The notes beneath the pieces are model-generated. The model did no database searches. It had not been told where the DNA came from and saw only the letters and a program-made list of their open reading frames with translations. A stretch of 64,000 nt of DNA from CALMFG01 sp963674805 (GTDB lineage: Bacteria; Bacillota; Clostridia; Christensenellales; CALMFG01): assembly GCA_963674805.2 (NCBI GenBank), contig CAXXNY010000016.1, forward strand, positions 124,001-188,000, in the 5' to 3' direction. This document shows, piece after piece, positions 54,095 to 63,227 of the stretch (its first letter is position 1; each line of letters starts with the position of its first letter). The position numbers and the translations under genes were made by a program.

Positions 54095-54660
54095 ATAGCG
54101 CTATTTGCACGCCTGCCTTGTAACATCACGCCATGCCTGCCCTTTTACAATACGAAAAAAAAGCCAGACCCTTGGTACTGGGTCTGACTTGCCAGATTTC
54201 ATTCTTTTCTAAAGAAGATGGACCGCGTGTGGGTGCATCACATGGAGGTGTTCAAACGGTTTGACCTTTTTTCATAAAACAAGGACTGCCCGGGACGAAA
54301 TGCACGGGCTGGTTTTCAGCAGTAATAATACGGCAAAATATAACTTTATATTTATTATCTCTTTACTTCGTGTCTATCCTTTTGATTAAAATGTGTCATG
54401 ATCTGCCCCAAAATTTACTACCATGCTGAAAGTGAATTTGTTCATTCATGATATTCATTTAGCAGTCTGTAAAAATATTCGCTCTCTTTTTAGCTATCTA
54501 CACCATGCTTCAGACATTGCATTGCTATATATTTGTTCTTACTTTCATTAGAACTATACTATTCTATACTATTAAGCTTATAATTAAAATCCAATGTGAT
54601 ACATTTCTGACATGACGACAAAATTGACATCAAAAGAGAGCTCCTGATTTTGAGCCCTGA
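54095..54660. other. Gene-free stretch upstream of module E, with terminator
   Basis: It holds one strong minus-strand terminator at 54155-54190 (stem CAGACCC/GGGTCTG, extended, followed by eight T). No gene is credible. A short frame near 54218-54275 has no start context. From about 54300 to 54660 it is AT-rich with nothing recognisable. Confidence 0.6.
54155..54190 (-). terminator. Intrinsic terminator upstream of module E
   Basis: CAGACCC (54165-54171) and GGGTCTG (54180-54186), extended to 11 pairs including one G-U, with T8 (54155-54162) on the minus strand. It insulates module E from module F transcription. Confidence 0.8.
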
Positions 54661-54664
54661 GCGC

Positions 54665-54900
54665 AAAAAAGTCCAAAATCCAGGGCTTTTTTATTGGTGC
54701 GAGAAATGAGAGCCGAACCCACTTGGCTGTTAATCCGCACGGCCCTCAACTGCGATTTTAAATTTCTCCTGTGCTTGTTTACCTATTTTGATAATCATTT
54801 TATACAGATAATGCGATAAGCCATGCGCGTATAATTCATATTTTCATGTTATAGATCGCAAGGTTTTGGATCGCACGTGACATATTTGTGACATAAAATA
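54665..54900 (-). repeat. Att-like/tRNA-Leu 3'-half repeat, copy 4 (best preserved), with terminator
   Basis: Minus strand, 54695-54760 reads as a tRNA-Leu 3' half. It has loop TTGAGGG (anticodon GAG), stem side CCGTGC, a variable-arm-like GGATTAACAGCC, a T-arm GTGGG-TTCGGCT-CTCAT, then acceptor TTCTCGC and ACCA. The matching 5' half is absent. A terminator (AAGTCC/GGGCTT, A6 at 54665-54670) follows. The flank on the other side is an open frame ending KQAQEKFKIAVEGRAD that runs into the tRNA-like block, as integrase ends do at attachment sites. Confidence 0.65.
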
Positions 54901-55032
54901 TTTCTTATTTCCTTCTGCAAAATTGATCTCTGTGTTCAATTTTCATATTGAAACCAGCGTAAAAGACCTCGGCGATGTGCATTCATTTATGCTGCTTATT
55001 CCAATTAACATTATCTTCTATCTGATACGAAC

Positions 55033-56562
55033 TTACGCGTCTTTAGCGTCCATTTCAAAAATAGGGATTAGCGACTCAAACAACGCCTTAAATTTCCTAT
55101 ACTGCTTTTGATAAACAGCATGTTTTTTCATATCCGGCTCAAATGTCTTTTTGATCTTCACCATAGCGGCTACTGCGCTTTCAATATTCTTAAAAACGCC
55201 CGCCGCGCAACCGGCTAAAATCGCAGCGCCAAGACACGCCGTGTCCTGAGACGAATACGTGATGTACAGCGTCTTGCCGGTAATATCCGCCTTGATCTGG
55301 TTCCATGTATCGGATTTTGATCCGCCTCCCAAGGTTCTGATCTGCTTTGCTTCAAGTCCCATGTCTTCGATCGCCTCAAGGTTGCGGCAGATAATGTAGC
55401 CCAGGCTTTCCATGATACTGCGTATAAAATGCGCCCGGGTATGTTTCAGTGTGGCACCGTAGAACACGCCTTTTGCGTTCAGGTTGACATCCGGTGCCAT
55501 TGATCCCTGAAGATGCGGCAGGGTAATCAGTCCATCTGATCCCGGTTCAACGGTCTGCGCTTCTTTGTCCATTAGATAATATGAATCCAGGCCGGTCTTT
55601 TCCTGCATCTTAATCGTATCGTCACAGAAACCGTCTCTGAACCATCTTAAGCACATCCCCCCGGTTGTGAAGGTATGCATCATATATGTATCCGGAACAG
55701 CAAAGTAGTGTACCGGCATCAGGCGGTTTTCATCATACGTCAGTTTTTCTGTCGGCACACAAATCGCCAGCGCCGCACCAATGTTCTCCGAAAAAATACC
55801 TGGTTCAATGTTGCCGACGCCGATTGCGCCTGCCGCCTGATCAAGGCATCCTGTGCTGATTTGAGCTTTATCTGAGATACCTAACAGCTCTGCCATTTCC
55901 GGAAGTACCGTACCAACCAGTTCACCGGATTCCTTCACTTCTGGCAGCCAGCTTTCGTCAATACCGACGTAATCCAGCATTTCTTTCCAATACTTCTTTG
56001 TTCGGATATCCCAGTACTCTGTTGATGTCAGCAGCGACCCTTCCGCAACAAACCTTCCAGTCAGCTGATAAATAATATAGTCTTCAAGTAATACAATATG
56101 CTTCACTTTTTCATATATCGCCGGCTCATTTTCTTTTACCCACATGACTTTAGCGACCGGCCAACATGCCTCAAAACTGACCTGCCCCGTAATTTTATAG
56201 CAGGTTTCGTCGCCGAACTTTGCCCGCAACTTTTCAGCCTGCACACCTGCCCGGTTGTCCATCCAAACAATCGCGTTTTTCAATGGCTTTGCGTCGTGGT
56301 CTAAAAAACAAAGCGTTTCCCCTTGAACTGAGAATCCGACCACTTTGACGGCGCTTGTGTCTACACCGTCGTTCCTGATCTTTTCCATACAGGTCTTAAT
56401 CGAATCCATATATATGTCACATGACGCTTCAACAAAATTCGTCTTTGGAGTCAGCAGGTCATATTCCACGACTGCCGCCGCCTTTTGTACGCCGCTTTGC
56501 TCAAACACCGCGGCTTTAAGTGATGTTGTGCCAATATCTAATCCTAAAATCAACTCAGACAT
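55033..56562 (-). CDS. FGGY-family carbohydrate kinase, xylulokinase-like
   Basis: A 509-residue FGGY kinase, the typical size for xylulokinases. The N-terminal LGLDIGTTSLKAAVF binds phosphate. GFSVQGETLC, WMDNRAG and TGCLDQAAGAIG (catalytic Asp) are in place, and the C-terminal domain has RTLGGGSKSDTWNQI. It would phosphorylate the ketose produced by the dehydrogenases of module F. It is the last gene of that module and ends before the repeat scar and terminators. Confidence 0.93.
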   Translation of the reverse strand: MSELILGLDIGTTSLKAAVFEQSGVQKAAAVVEYDLLTPKTNFVEASCDIYMDSIKTCMEKIRNDGVDTSAVKVVGFSVQGETLCFLDHDAKPLKNAIVWMDNRAGVQAEKLRAKFGDETCYKITGQVSFEACWPVAKVMWVKENEPAIYEKVKHIVLLEDYIIYQLTGRFVAEGSLLTSTEYWDIRTKKYWKEMLDYVGIDESWLPEVKESGELVGTVLPEMAELLGISDKAQISTGCLDQAAGAIGVGNIEPGIFSENIGAALAICVPTEKLTYDENRLMPVHYFAVPDTYMMHTFTTGGMCLRWFRDGFCDDTIKMQEKTGLDSYYLMDKEAQTVEPGSDGLITLPHLQGSMAPDVNLNAKGVFYGATLKHTRAHFIRSIMESLGYIICRNLEAIEDMGLEAKQIRTLGGGSKSDTWNQIKADITGKTLYITYSSQDTACLGAAILAGCAAGVFKNIESAVAAMVKIKKTFEPDMKKHAVYQKQYRKFKALFESLIPIFEMDAKDA

Positions 56563-56576
56563 AAGTCACCTCCGGC

Positions 56577-56912
56577 TTATTGATGCGGTGCACAGGACCA
56601 CGTTAATACTGCTTTGGTTTCTCCGATGTTATAGAGTTTATGATCCTTGCCTTCCGGTACCATCATGGCGTCCCCCTCGGTTAAGCGGTAATAGGTATCA
56701 TCCTGTGAAACATAACAGAGCACTTCACCCTGAACGCAGTAAAAAACTTCATGCGCTTCACTGTGCCCCGGATCTACGGCACCGACTCCGCCCGGCGGTA
56801 ATTCTGACATTCCAAAGGTAATCTTATCCGTTTTATAATATTCACGGCAGACTTCCTGGTCTTCCATCCATACTTTGGTTTGATCTTTTTTCGTTACCAC
56901 GACTTTCGACAT
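56577..56912 (-). CDS. Small single-domain cupin protein
   Basis: A 111-residue cupin_2 barrel. The first motif region (about 50-70) is PGHSEAHEVFYCVQGE and the second DAMMVPEGKDHKLYNIG, together giving His and Glu metal ligands. It could be a sugar isomerase/epimerase accessory, a mutarotase-like enzyme or a sensor. It overlaps no neighbour and lies between the TIM-barrel gene and the kinase. Confidence 0.85.
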   Translation of the reverse strand: MSKVVVTKKDQTKVWMEDQEVCREYYKTDKITFGMSELPPGGVGAVDPGHSEAHEVFYCVQGEVLCYVSQDDTYYRLTEGDAMMVPEGKDHKLYNIGETKAVLTWSCAPHQ

Positions 56913-56941
56913 GATAATTTACCTTCTTTGTTTATTTTTCT

Positions 56942-57613
56942 TTATTTTATATTCCCCATATACGCCACAACAAACTCTAGATTCTTTCTGAAGCTTTCAC
57001 CGGGGCGGAAGTTCTTGTTGAACAGCGCCGTTCCCATCGTAAACGCCCAGGGCTTGATTTCATCCACAAAATCAATGCGCTCAGGGCTGTTAATACTGCC
57101 GGCGATTACCACGGGTTTCCTGATGGCTTCGCAGTATGCCCGCGCAAGTGCTTCGCCCTGTTCATGCCGGAACGCCAGCAGGTCAATTCCGTATACGCCT
57201 TCATCCAAGAGGCCGTTTGCATCCGAAATAATCTCATCAAATGTGCCTTCGAGCACGCTCGGGTTGCCATAGACCTTTCCGCAAAACGGCAGGAATTTGA
57301 TGGGCTGCTGCTTTAAATAGTCAAATACAGACTTGTGGTATATGGTGCCCATTAAATGGTCAAACCCCATCGACACCGCTGTTTTAGCGCCTTCCATGCA
57401 GGCTTCCTCGGTATACGATACCACTTCCAAGAACGTGGTTTTCCCCGCAGCCTTCATCGCCCCCACCAGTTCCTTCATTTTGGACTTTTCCAGCCCGACG
57501 TCCTTGAATCCCCAATAATCAATCGGCAGATCCTTGCACGCTTCAAACGTTTCATATGCTTCTTTTACTGTCTTGTCGTTGTTCGTCAACATAATAATAA
57601 CTTTTGATTGCAT
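56942..57613 (-). CDS. TIM-barrel protein of unknown specificity (aldolase/epimerase-like)
   Basis: A 223-residue protein with a start at 57613 (MQSKVIIMLTNND) after GGAGAG; the frame is open to 57634. Strands VIIMLT, YWGFKDVGL, TTFLEVVS, HLMGTIYH, IKFLPFCGKV, GIDLLAFRH, KPVVIAGSI and AFTMGTALF follow the eight-fold pattern. The Lys in FKDVG or FCGKV could be a Schiff-base lysine. I do not recognise a characterised family. Its place among dehydrogenases and a kinase suggests cleavage or epimerisation of a sugar intermediate. Confidence 0.7.
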   Translation of the reverse strand: MQSKVIIMLTNNDKTVKEAYETFEACKDLPIDYWGFKDVGLEKSKMKELVGAMKAAGKTTFLEVVSYTEEACMEGAKTAVSMGFDHLMGTIYHKSVFDYLKQQPIKFLPFCGKVYGNPSVLEGTFDEIISDANGLLDEGVYGIDLLAFRHEQGEALARAYCEAIRKPVVIAGSINSPERIDFVDEIKPWAFTMGTALFNKNFRPGESFRKNLEFVVAYMGNIK

Positions 57614-57705
57614 CGCTTCTCTCCAAAAATCCAATATCTATCTCTTATACTACCAGCCGTCTTTAAAGGCTAACACGAAACTAAAAGTTCTTAATTTAAT
57701 CTTAC

Positions 57706-58473
57706 TTACACTACAGAATAACCGCCGTCAATGATTAAGTTCAAACCGGTTGTATATGATGCAGCATCTGAAGCAAGATAAATCACTGCACCGACGAGTT
57801 CTTCTGGCGTACCCATTCTTTTAACCGGAATCATGCTCTGCCAGTATGCTTTTCTTTCCGGATCCACATCTTTGATCATATCCGTCTCAATATATCCCGG
57901 GCTGATTGAATTTACCCTGATATTTTTCTCCGCCCACTCAACTGCCAGTGTCTTGGTCAGTTGGATGACTCCGGCTTTAGATGCATTATATGACGCCTGT
58001 CCCTGCGGAATATTAACCACAAATCCTGACATCGAGGCTGTATTGATGATTGAGCCGCCCTTTCCCTGCGCAATCAGGTATTTTCCGAATGCCTGCGCAA
58101 CATAAAACACCCCGTTCAGATTAACCGAAATAACCTTCTCCCAATCTTCCGGCTTGGTATCAACCGCATAATCCACTACACCGGTTCCGGCATTATTCAA
58201 CAGAATATCTAAAGTGCCCAGCTGTTCGGCCGCTTTCGCAATAGTGTCGGCCACCTGGTCCGGTTTCGACACATCACAAACCAGAGATGTTGTTTTGACG
58301 CCAAACTCCTCGGCAATCTCCCGCGCGGTCTCTTTATGCGCTGAGTTTTCAAGATCAACAATAACGATGCCCGCTCCGCTTTTTGCGAAACCTTTCGCCA
58401 CCACTTTGCCGATTCCCCTTGCGCCGCCGGTTACAAGCGCTACCTTTCCTTCGAGAGAAAACATATCATTCAT
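57706..58473 (-). CDS. Short-chain dehydrogenase/reductase (SDR), sugar/polyol dehydrogenase
   Basis: A 255-residue classical SDR. Cofactor motif TGGARGIG is at about 16-23, NNAG in LLNNAGTG, catalytic Ser in TASMSG, and YNASK (YxxxK). Asp in VDLEN after beta-2 suggests NAD(H) preference. It closely follows the zinc dehydrogenase (30 bases). The pair could oxidise two positions of a polyol or oxidise and re-reduce for epimerisation. Confidence 0.93.
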   Translation of the reverse strand: MNDMFSLEGKVALVTGGARGIGKVVAKGFAKSGAGIVIVDLENSAHKETAREIAEEFGVKTTSLVCDVSKPDQVADTIAKAAEQLGTLDILLNNAGTGVVDYAVDTKPEDWEKVISVNLNGVFYVAQAFGKYLIAQGKGGSIINTASMSGFVVNIPQGQASYNASKAGVIQLTKTLAVEWAEKNIRVNSISPGYIETDMIKDVDPERKAYWQSMIPVKRMGTPEELVGAVIYLASDAASYTTGLNLIIDGGYSVV

Positions 58474-58503
58474 TCTAGATCCACCTCATACTCTCATGAT
58501 CTG

Positions 58504-59523
58504 TTAAACAGTAATCATGACTTTCATTGTTTTATCTTTTTGTTCATCAATCGTCTGGTATGCTTCGTTGTATGCTTTAATAGGAAAATGATGCGTGATA
58601 ATTTCCACAACATTAATTTTCCCTGCTCCGACTAGGTTTATTGCCGTTTCCATATCATCCTTCTGATACATCAGAGATCCGAGCATCTTGAGTTCATGGT
58701 CCTGGACAATCCCCATATTAATATTTGCCGCTGCGCCGAGAACACCAATAACAACGATTGGGGAGAGTTTTCGCGCAATGTCAATCGCCTGATTAATGGT
58801 CGCATTTGATCCCACGCATTCAAAAATCGCATCGGCTTTCCCGTCCCCAAATTGCCGGACAAGTTCATTTTCCAGTGCTGCGTGCTGAACATTTACACAG
58901 TGGTCAATGCCGCATTTCTCTGCGCGTTTAAGCCTGAAATCACTGACATCTGTGATCATTACTGCCTGAGCGCCATTTGCCTTACAGACTTGCGCGACCA
59001 GATTGCCGATAGGCCCTGCACCGAGTACAAGAATGTTCTTTCCGCTGGCATCCTCCAATTTCTTAACCGCATGAACGGCAACCGCAGCCGGCTCAATCAT
59101 TGCACCTTCATCATAAGAAAATGTATCCGGAAGCTTAAGCACCTTTTTCGAATCAACCACATAAAATTCCGAGGCCGCACCTTCAACTTGAAATCCCAAT
59201 ACGTTCAGTTGGTCGCAGACATGATAATTTCCGTGCGTACATTGATAGCACTTCCCGCAGACGACCTGCGGCTGGATAGTGACTTTATCTCCAACCGCAA
59301 ACCCGCTGACATTTTCCCCTGTCTCGACAATTTCTCCGGCAACTTCATGCCCTTGTACAATCGGGAACTCATTATAAAGGTGCACCCCATGATACACATG
59401 AATATCCGACCCGCAGACACCAATCCGCTCTATCCGTATCAATACATCATTTTCATGCACTTCAGGTATTAACACGTCTCTTATATCTACTTGTTTACAT
59501 CCTACGACTACTGCCTGTAACAT
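58504..59523 (-). CDS. Zinc-dependent medium-chain dehydrogenase, sorbitol/L-iditol-2-dehydrogenase-like
   Basis: A 339-residue zinc dehydrogenase. Catalytic Cys37 in GVCGSD, His58-Glu59 in QGHEV, structural cysteines in CGKCYQCTHGNYHVC, and Rossmann GAGPIG. It would oxidise a sugar alcohol or sugar acid at a secondary carbon. It is the first enzyme gene after the module F transport genes. Confidence 0.93.
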   Translation of the reverse strand: MLQAVVVGCKQVDIRDVLIPEVHENDVLIRIERIGVCGSDIHVYHGVHLYNEFPIVQGHEVAGEIVETGENVSGFAVGDKVTIQPQVVCGKCYQCTHGNYHVCDQLNVLGFQVEGAASEFYVVDSKKVLKLPDTFSYDEGAMIEPAAVAVHAVKKLEDASGKNILVLGAGPIGNLVAQVCKANGAQAVMITDVSDFRLKRAEKCGIDHCVNVQHAALENELVRQFGDGKADAIFECVGSNATINQAIDIARKLSPIVVIGVLGAAANINMGIVQDHELKMLGSLMYQKDDMETAINLVGAGKINVVEIITHHFPIKAYNEAYQTIDEQKDKTMKVMITV

Positions 59524-59604
59524 AATTCGCTCCTAATCAATTCGCTCTTATACTACCGCTCCTAAATCACTTTTATAGCCGCTATAAAAACGTCGCTCTT
59601 TAAA

Positions 59605-60552
59605 TCAAACGTTACTGAGTTGTTTCTTACTGTTGAGGCTGTCAAAGATAACCGCAAACAACAACACAATGCCTTTCACCATCAGCTGATAATATTCATT
59701 AATCCCCATAATGATCAGACCGTTGCTGAGTACACCGATAATCAACACGCCGATTACCGCGCCAAAAACTTTCCCTTCACCGCCCAGCACGCTGACTCCG
59801 CCAAGTACAACCGCAGTCAAGACATCCATTTCAAAACTTCTGCCGGCGGTTGGATTCCCCGAATTAATACGCGCCATCATGATAATGCCCGCGATTCCTG
59901 AGAACAGTCCGCTTAACATATACGCGATCAGCTTAATCCACACGACATTAAGACCCGATAGTCTGGCTGCTTCTTCGTTGCTGCCAACCGCATAAAAATA
60001 CCGGCCGATATAGGTTTTGTTAAGAATAAATGCGCCGATTAAAATAATGACCACCATGATGATAACCGGAATCGGCACCGGGCCAAAATATCCCTGTCCT
60101 AAAACTTTTAGTGATTCCGGAAGACCATATACCGGCAGACCTCCGCTGATCACATATCCAAGGCCCTGAAGGATCTGCATCATGGCAAGTGTGACGATTA
60201 ACGGCGGCACATTGGTCTTGGATATAATAATCCCGTCTATCATCCCGACAATTGTCGTCGCTATGAGCCCAATCAGGCATGCCGCCACCGGATGAAGCCC
60301 CACAACCGACACCATCACCGCGGTTAAAACGCCGACAAAGGACAGCTGCGATCCAACCGCAAGGTCAATGCCTCCGCTGATGAGTACAAACGTCATCCCG
60401 ATTGCGACAATCGCCAGCATGGAAACCTGCCTTAAGATATTGACAAAGTTGCTTATGGTAAAGAATAGCGAATTGCCAATTGCGAACAGGATGATTAAGA
60501 CAATCAATACGAGTACGATCGCGTACTTCTTAAAAAACTTTTTTGCTTTCAT
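59605..60552 (-). CDS. Sugar ABC transporter permease, CUT2 type (module F)
   Basis: A 315-residue polytopic permease with GGIDLAVGS at about 60-68 and VVLGGVSVLGGEG later. It is strongly similar to the module A permease, including KKFF near the N-terminus, NILRQVSM and YGLPES. The two transporters are probable paralogues with related substrates. It starts 13 bases after the ATPase stop. Confidence 0.95.
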   Translation of the reverse strand: MKAKKFFKKYAIVLVLIVLIILFAIGNSLFFTISNFVNILRQVSMLAIVAIGMTFVLISGGIDLAVGSQLSFVGVLTAVMVSVVGLHPVAACLIGLIATTIVGMIDGIIISKTNVPPLIVTLAMMQILQGLGYVISGGLPVYGLPESLKVLGQGYFGPVPIPVIIMVVIILIGAFILNKTYIGRYFYAVGSNEEAARLSGLNVVWIKLIAYMLSGLFSGIAGIIMMARINSGNPTAGRSFEMDVLTAVVLGGVSVLGGEGKVFGAVIGVLIIGVLSNGLIIMGINEYYQLMVKGIVLLFAVIFDSLNSKKQLSNV

Positions 60553-60565
60553 TTATTTATTCTCC

Positions 60566-62053
60566 TCACTTATTGCCAGAAGCATAATTTAATATTTTCT
60601 TTTTTGTATATTCAGGTTTCTCCATACGTTTAACCATTTCACCCTCAGCGAGTACAATGAGGCGGTCGGCCAGGCCGATAACCTCTTCAAGCTCAGAAGA
60701 AATGAGTATGATGCTGATTCCCGTTTCCGCCAGCGAATTGATCAGTGCATATATTTCCTGCTTCGCTCCTACATCAATCCCCCTGGTCGGTTCATCAAAT
60801 ATCAAAAGCTTTGATTCACTTGCCAGCCACTTGCTTAATACAATCTTTTGCTGGTTGCCGCCGCTTAATGTCGCGACCTTTTGATTCGGGCTGGAAAGCT
60901 TAACACTTAACGCACGAATATAACGCTCAATTGATTTACTTTCCTTTTTAGTGCTGATGACGGAAAACCGGGACAGTGATTTAATAATCGGCAGCGTTAT
61001 GTTCCATCTGATCGACAATTTCAAAATGGCGCCCTGGTACTTTCTGTCTTCCGGCACCAAGCCGATTCCGGCTGATATCGCATCTCGCGGAGATCTGATT
61101 TTTGTCTTTTTCCCCTCAAAAAATATTTCGCCGGATTCAACGGAATCAGCCCCGAATATCATTCTTACCAGCTCTGTTCTTTTTGCCCCCACCAGCCCGG
61201 CGATTCCGAATATTTCGCCTTTTTTCACTTCAAAAGAAATATCCTTTAATCCGTTACCGCATAAGTTTTTGACCTCAAGAAGCGTTTCACCGATGTCCTT
61301 ATTTCTTTCGCTGAATTTCTCTTTCAGCTCTTTCCCCACCATATGGTTGATGATTTCTTTGCGATTGGTATCCGCAGTGTTCATCGTGATGATTTTTTTG
61401 CCATCCCGCATAACGGTAACACGGTCAGATATCTCAAAGATTTCTTCCAATCGGTGTGAAATATATAGAATTGTGACTCCTTTTTCCTTTAAACTTTTTA
61501 TCAGCTTAAAGAGCATATCGACTTCTACATTGGTCAGCGGTGCAGTCGGCTCATCCATAATTAATAGCTTTACGTCTTTTGAAAGCGCCTTAGCGATTTC
61601 AACAATCTGCATATAGGCAACGGATAACCCTTTCACCTTGCTGGTCGGATCAATATCGATATGAAAAGAGTCCAGAATCTCCTTCGTCCTTTTTTGTATC
61701 TCTTTAAAATTAACAACAATCCCCCTTTTAACCTGATTCCCTAAAAAAACATTCTCTGCAACAGACAATGAGGAGACAAGGTTAAATTCCTGATAGATGA
61801 CATCAATGCCCAGCAGACTTGAATGGTGCGGTGTCATTGACGAATATGTTTTGTCTTCAAAAATGATTTCTCCGCTGTCTGCAGTGATGGCTCCGGAAAT
61901 AACTTTTATCAGTGTTGACTTTCCGGCACCGTTTTCGCCGACAATCGCATGGACCTCGCCTTTTTTGAATTCCACAGAGACGTCATCAAGCGCTTGAACC
62001 CCCGGATAACTCTTAGAAATATTTTTTAATGATAAAATGCTTTTTTCACTCAT
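60566..62053 (-). CDS. Sugar ABC transporter ATP-binding protein, CUT2 type (module F)
   Basis: A 495-residue tandem ATPase. Walker A GENGAGKST is at 39-47 and Walker B LLIMDEPTAPLT. Domain 2 has GLVGAKRTE, in which Lys replaces Gly in the degenerate loop, then LSGGNQQK and LIFDEPTRGIDVG. The first domain is close to that of module A (SYPGVQALDDVSV compared with TYPGVVALNNVSV). Confidence 0.96.
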   Translation of the reverse strand: MSEKSILSLKNISKSYPGVQALDDVSVEFKKGEVHAIVGENGAGKSTLIKVISGAITADSGEIIFEDKTYSSMTPHHSSLLGIDVIYQEFNLVSSLSVAENVFLGNQVKRGIVVNFKEIQKRTKEILDSFHIDIDPTSKVKGLSVAYMQIVEIAKALSKDVKLLIMDEPTAPLTNVEVDMLFKLIKSLKEKGVTILYISHRLEEIFEISDRVTVMRDGKKIITMNTADTNRKEIINHMVGKELKEKFSERNKDIGETLLEVKNLCGNGLKDISFEVKKGEIFGIAGLVGAKRTELVRMIFGADSVESGEIFFEGKKTKIRSPRDAISAGIGLVPEDRKYQGAILKLSIRWNITLPIIKSLSRFSVISTKKESKSIERYIRALSVKLSSPNQKVATLSGGNQQKIVLSKWLASESKLLIFDEPTRGIDVGAKQEIYALINSLAETGISIILISSELEEVIGLADRLIVLAEGEMVKRMEKPEYTKKKILNYASGNK

Positions 62054-62072
62054 TTTCTTATCTTCCTTATTT

Positions 62073-62097
62073 GAGGGGCTCTGAAACAGAACCCCTC
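62073..62097 (-). other. Intercistronic hairpin after binding-protein gene F
   Basis: GAGGGG (62073-62078) pairs with CCCCTC (62092-62097), and an inner CTG/CAG closes a three-base loop. It lies between the binding-protein stop and the ATPase start, with no T-run. Confidence 0.65.
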
Positions 62098-62116
62098 CAG
62101 CTCTTCCTTATTTCTT

Positions 62117-63112
62117 CTATTTGTTTGCAATATATTCGTCTACATTTGTAGAGTCAATTGTGACCATATCGAAATAAGTTTCTTTTTGTACTTCTTCCCC
62201 ATTTACGAGTGCAACGGCAGTCCGCAGCATTTCTCTTCCGACGGTTTTCTGATCCAATGTAATGGTTGAGCGGAAAATGGTTCCTTCGCTGATCAGCTTT
62301 AATGCTTCATCAACCGCGTCAACGGCGAAGAGACCGAAATCGTCGGTGTTCTTGCCGGCTGCGACAACGGATTCATAAACGCCCAGCATACCAGCGTCGT
62401 CAATCCCGCAGACAACTTTCATGTTCGGATGCGCCTGCATGAAGTTTTCTCCGACTTCAATGCCTTCCGGTGTGTATCCAGCCTGAGCTTTTGCAACGAC
62501 AACTGCGTTCGGTGCATATTCTGCCAGGCCTGCTTCAATGCCTTTGCCGCGTTCCAGACATACCGGATTCAGCGTGTATTCGCCAATACCCACTTCACAA
62601 ACGCCGTCCTCAAATGTCGCATCAATGAAGTCTGCGGCGTTCTTAGCAATCAATTTGCCGAGTGCATAGTTGTCTACACCAAAGTGAGAATCTGATGCAT
62701 CAATCATTGTATCATAAGATACAATTTTGATACCCGCTGCTTTCGCTTTTTCAACTGTCGGAACAGTTGCTTCAGGGTCAAAACAGTGAACGATAATCGC
62801 ATCGCATCCAGCTGTGATAAAGTTTTCCAACCCGTTAATCTGGGTGTTTGGATCACTTTTCGCATCATTCAGCATTAATTCCACTCCCAGTACATCCGCC
62901 TCAGCCTCCATCTCATTATAAAGCTCTACCCAGATCGGATTTGAGATGTCCTGAATTGAAAAACCAACAATGATTTGGTCTTCCTCTGCTTCTGCAGCCG
63001 TTTCTTCTACCGCTGCTTCGCTTGTTGCTGCTTCGTCTCCTGCTGTTGTCTGACATGCGGTTAAACCAAAGATCATGAAAGCAACAAGCAAAAATACAAC
63101 TACTTTTTTCAT
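62117..63112 (-). CDS. Sugar-binding lipoprotein, CUT2 type (module F)
   Basis: A 331-residue lipoprotein. The start at 63112 follows AAGGAG, the lipobox is LTAC with Cys20, and an Ala/Glu linker follows. The mature domain starts QIIVGFSIQDISNPIWVEL and has the typical hinge. The C-terminal half resembles that of module A (CGIDDAGMLGVYE and ILGINDGGTLGAYE). It heads the module F transport genes, downstream of an M20 peptidase. Confidence 0.95.
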   Translation of the reverse strand: MKKVVVFLLVAFMIFGLTACQTTAGDEAATSEAAVEETAAEAEEDQIIVGFSIQDISNPIWVELYNEMEAEADVLGVELMLNDAKSDPNTQINGLENFITAGCDAIIVHCFDPEATVPTVEKAKAAGIKIVSYDTMIDASDSHFGVDNYALGKLIAKNAADFIDATFEDGVCEVGIGEYTLNPVCLERGKGIEAGLAEYAPNAVVVAKAQAGYTPEGIEVGENFMQAHPNMKVVCGIDDAGMLGVYESVVAAGKNTDDFGLFAVDAVDEALKLISEGTIFRSTITLDQKTVGREMLRTAVALVNGEEVQKETYFDMVTIDSTNVDEYIANK

Positions 63113-63227
63113 TCTTTTTCTCCTTATCATATTTTTGACTATTCCCCTAGCCAAATCTAAAACTTTTTTAATGGCTTAGTTAAATCATTGAAAGCCGCTG
63201 ATTTTCCACGGTCTTGATTGAATGCCT

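Noticed and set aside
54218..54280. Plus-strand frame reading KMDRVWVHHMEVFKRF
   Set aside because: Too short, no start context and no recognisable transposase or toxin motif.
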